Of a stretch of DNA of 19,831 bases, positions 18,640-19,831 are shown in pieces (position 1 is the first letter of the stretch; each line of letters opens with the position of its first letter). The DNA is from Chromatiales bacterium. Lineage in GTDB: Bacteria > Pseudomonadota > Gammaproteobacteria > UBA6429. The DNA lies in contig JALTJN010000239.1 in assembly GCA_027076405.1 (NCBI GenBank), positions 1-19,831 on the forward strand, written 5' to 3'. The position numbers and the translations under genes are program-made. The notes under the pieces are model-generated. The model was not told where the DNA came from. It saw nothing but the letters and a program-made list of their open reading frames with translations, and ran no database searches.

Positions 18640-18645
18640 CTTATA
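18640..18645 (-). promoter_or_regulatory. Possible -10 element close to the first gene
   Basis: On the minus strand this reads TATAAG, a 5 of 6 match to the sigma-70 -10 consensus, about 43 bases before the first start codon. No good -35 sequence is found 16-18 bases upstream, so it would need an activator or another upstream element. It is an alternative to the promoter candidate at 18775-18803. Confidence 0.2.
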
Positions 18646-18729
18646 GTAGGTCTATCTTTTGCCCGCATAAGCCCGTGTCTTATTCAGTTCATAAAAAATA
18701 CACATTTGTTGATGTTAGCCGCAATTATT

Positions 18730-18743
18730 CTCATAATTATGAG
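18730..18743. promoter_or_regulatory. 14-bp perfect palindrome in the operon leader
   Basis: CTCATAATTATGAG is a perfect palindrome lying between the distal promoter candidate and the first gene. It is the size expected for a dimeric repressor site. No regulator gene is present in the window, although type 1 BREX operons often carry a BrxR-type WYL regulator upstream of brxA. Confidence 0.4.
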
Positions 18744-18774
18744 TCTAAAATACCACATATTTCGGAGGTTATAC

Positions 18775-18803
18775 CTTATATATACACCTACGTAGGCTCA
18801 TAA
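18775..18803 (-). promoter_or_regulatory. Candidate operon promoter with a palindrome in its spacer
   Basis: Read on the minus strand: TTATGA, 17 bases, TATAAG, giving a weak -35 (3 of 6) and a good -10 (5 of 6) at ideal spacing. The spacer contains the perfect 10-bp palindrome CCTACGTAGG (18787-18796), and the whole is flanked by the inverted repeat ACCTTAT (18773-18779) / ATAAGGT (18800-18806). A protein bound in the spacer would block or distort the promoter. A transcript from here would have a leader of about 170 bases holding the second palindrome. Confidence 0.35.
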
Positions 18804-18806
18804 GGT

Positions 18807-19087
18807 GGGCCTTTACCGTAAATAATCATTTTGAGGCGCGAATTTAGAGTATTGGCCAAAATTTAACCAATAATTGGTGAAATAGTTGGTACTATCTGGC
18901 TGCGAGATTAACGACTGAAGTCAGGCTGGAATGTGGGGAGCATTGACCATAAACAGGGACATAGTTGGCATATGTTGAAGCTGAAACAATGCCACTCCCC
19001 CCCCTCAACAGTTACCTTTACAAGCCGTCGTTTACTTTTTTTAATCATTTTTTTGTAAATCAGTAAAAAAACCGATAAATATCCATC
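18807..19087. other. Non-coding stretch between the promoter region and the repeat array
   Basis: I see no credible gene here. The only longer frame, on the minus strand around 18908-19120, begins inside the tandem repeats, has no ribosome binding site that I can see and resembles no protein I know. A run of eight C lies at 18997-19004. The sequence is otherwise without clear structure. Confidence 0.5.
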
Positions 19088-19127
19088 AACTGACCCCAAC
19101 TGATCCCCAACTGACCCCAACCGATCC
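19088..19127. repeat. Iteron-like tandem repeats, cluster 1 (four units)
   Basis: Four head-to-tail units of 9-11 bases: AACTGACCCC, AACTGATCCCC, AACTGACCCC and a shortened AACCGATCC. The unit matches cluster 2 about 110 bases away. A period of about one helical turn would place the same face of each unit on one side of the DNA. Confidence 0.8.
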
Positions 19128-19162
19128 TTTTGCAGCCATATTGGCTATTTATTATACAAATT

Positions 19163-19176
19163 GGGATCAGTTGGGG
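19163..19176. repeat. Inverted copy of the 11-bp repeat unit
   Basis: GGGATCAGTTGGGG is the exact reverse complement of the 14 bases at 19094-19107 in cluster 1, with 55 bases between the arms. It also pairs over 13 bases with 19296-19308 at the end of cluster 2, so alternative stem pairings are possible. Confidence 0.75.
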
Positions 19177-19233
19177 TACCTTAATAACTTAATATTTCAC
19201 TCGATATCGCATATTGCAAATCTGTCACCCGCT

Positions 19234-19309
19234 AACTGACCCCCATCTGACCCCTAACAGCACCCCATCTGACCCCCAACAGTACCCCAACAGTACCCAA
19301 CTGATCCCC
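19234..19309. repeat. Iteron-like tandem repeats, cluster 2 (seven units)
   Basis: Seven consecutive degenerate units, mostly 11 bases: AACTGACCCCC, ATCTGACCCCT, AACAGCACCCC, ATCTGACCCCC, AACAGTACCCC, AACAGTACCC and AACTGATCCCC (unit edges are approximate by a base). Consensus is A-A/T-C-T/A-G-N-N-C-C-C-C. The regular 11-base period without unique spacers rules out a CRISPR array and resembles iterons or clustered operator sites. Confidence 0.8.
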
Positions 19310-19320
19310 GTTTTTTAGCG

Positions 19321-19400
19321 CCTATCATCAACACCACAAATTAACACCTAAGTGATTAATTTTAATCAAATAAGAAAATAAGTTGAATAAAAACCTAAAA
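19321..19400. other. AT-rich block next to the repeat array
   Basis: Only 19 of 80 bases are G or C by my count. It lies directly after the second repeat cluster. Iterons beside an AT-rich segment are the usual layout of a replication origin or other melting site, but no initiator gene is visible here, so this reading is tentative. No gene is seen. Confidence 0.4.
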
Positions 19401-19680
19401 AACCGTTTTTACCCCCAAATGAGCAGGTTTCAGCCCTATTTTGCCGTTCTAATTAATTACGGACTTTGGGGTAGCCAAAAACTGACAGTGAATTGTTCTA
19501 TGTTCTGCACTTCCCCCCATGTTATCGCTCTGTATTAGTGTGTGTGGCTATTTGGTTTATTGGGTATCGCATTACATATTTATGTATTGATTTCTAGAAA
19601 GCCTTAGCGCCTCTTACAGAGATTGGTGGTTGGGCATTCTTCATTGCACAAAGAATATATTGTCTCAGCCCTACATAGGG
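19401..19680. other. Non-coding stretch before the right end
   Basis: No gene, RNA gene or clear repeat is recognised. Scattered motifs echo the C-rich and CTGA-containing repeat unit (for example ACTTTGGGG and AACTGACAG near 19464-19495), but they are too degenerate to call as further units. Confidence 0.4.
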
Positions 19681-19831
19681 TGCCCATAGAAACAAAGGTG
19701 AAGGCGGATGTTAACGCTCGCGTAAAACGCTCGCGGTGCCCTCGATTACCGCTGTTTGCGCTGTGCGCAGCTTGCGTACGTCATGAGGGGATAAATCATC
19801 CCCTCACGGCTCCTAAACGTGCCTGTAGACG
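19681..19831. other. G+C-rich right end with short direct and inverted repeats
   Basis: By my count 84 of the last 151 bases are G or C (56%), well above the rest of the window. It contains a 10-base direct repeat AACGCTCGCG at 19713-19722 and 19726-19735, and a perfect 9-bp inverted repeat TGAGGGGAT (19784-19792) / ATCCCCTCA (19798-19806) with a 5-base loop. No T-run follows the hairpin on either strand, so it is not a standard terminator. It may mark the edge of a genomic island or the start of a different locus. Confidence 0.45.

Noticed and set aside
18997..19004. Run of eight C in the leader as a second slippage site
   Set aside because: It is not in a credible coding frame or at a promoter spacer, so length changes would have no evident effect.
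18908..19120. 70-codon minus-strand frame in the leader region
   Set aside because: It starts within the tandem repeats (giving a repetitive GSVGDQLGSV beginning), has no convincing ribosome binding site and resembles no known protein.
19088..19309. Possible CRISPR array
   Set aside because: Units are 10-11 bases and adjacent, without unique spacers, and no cas gene is present.
19681..19831. tRNA gene or integron attC site at the right end
   Set aside because: No cloverleaf could be drawn and no attC core sites were seen; the hairpin is only 9 bp.

Overview
The window is almost entirely one long minus-strand defence operon, read from about position 18600 down past the left edge. Its backbone is a type 1 BREX (bacteriophage exclusion) system in canonical order: brxA, brxB, brxC, pglX, pglZ, brxL. 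Gene spacing, codon use and BREX protein similarity suggest a gammaproteobacterium of moderate-to-low G+C (roughly 40% in the coding part), perhaps marine or environmental. This is a loose inference, since no rRNA or housekeeping gene is present. The organism cannot be named from the sequence.

Layout in transcription order: (1) a 1.2 kb non-coding leader/boundary region (18598-19831) with a candidate promoter, palindromes, two clusters of 11-bp tandem repeats, an AT-rich block and a G+C-rich right end. (2) A two-gene module not found in the classical six-gene system: a helical protein whose C-terminus looks like a GrpE head domain, and an Hsp70-like ATPase that ends after its nucleotide-binding domain. 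(3) brxA and brxB. (4) brxC. (5) A two-gene insert between brxC and pglX, made of an AAA15/OLD-like ATPase and a small protein with a PD-(D/E)XK-like motif, joined to its neighbours by stop/start overlaps. (6) pglX, pglZ and a brxL whose C-terminus looks like a MIT_C/phospholipase-D-like domain rather than the usual Lon-type domain. (7) A 182-aa unknown gene and the start of another gene that runs off the left edge.

How the parts probably work together: PglX marks host DNA by N6-adenine methylation. BrxA, BrxB, BrxC, PglZ and BrxL take part in modification and/or blocking of unmodified phage DNA. The ATPase/nuclease-like pair could add a second restriction or abortive activity. The Hsp70-like/GrpE-like pair could act as an ATP-driven switch or assembly factor for the complex. 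These two accessory roles are inference.

The most notable points are the Hsp70/GrpE-like module leading a BREX operon, a 12-base poly-G tract in pglX directly after the NPPY catalytic motif (where a one-base slip in either direction meets a stop codon within 16 codons), the exchanged BrxL C-terminus, and the helically phased 11-bp repeats upstream.
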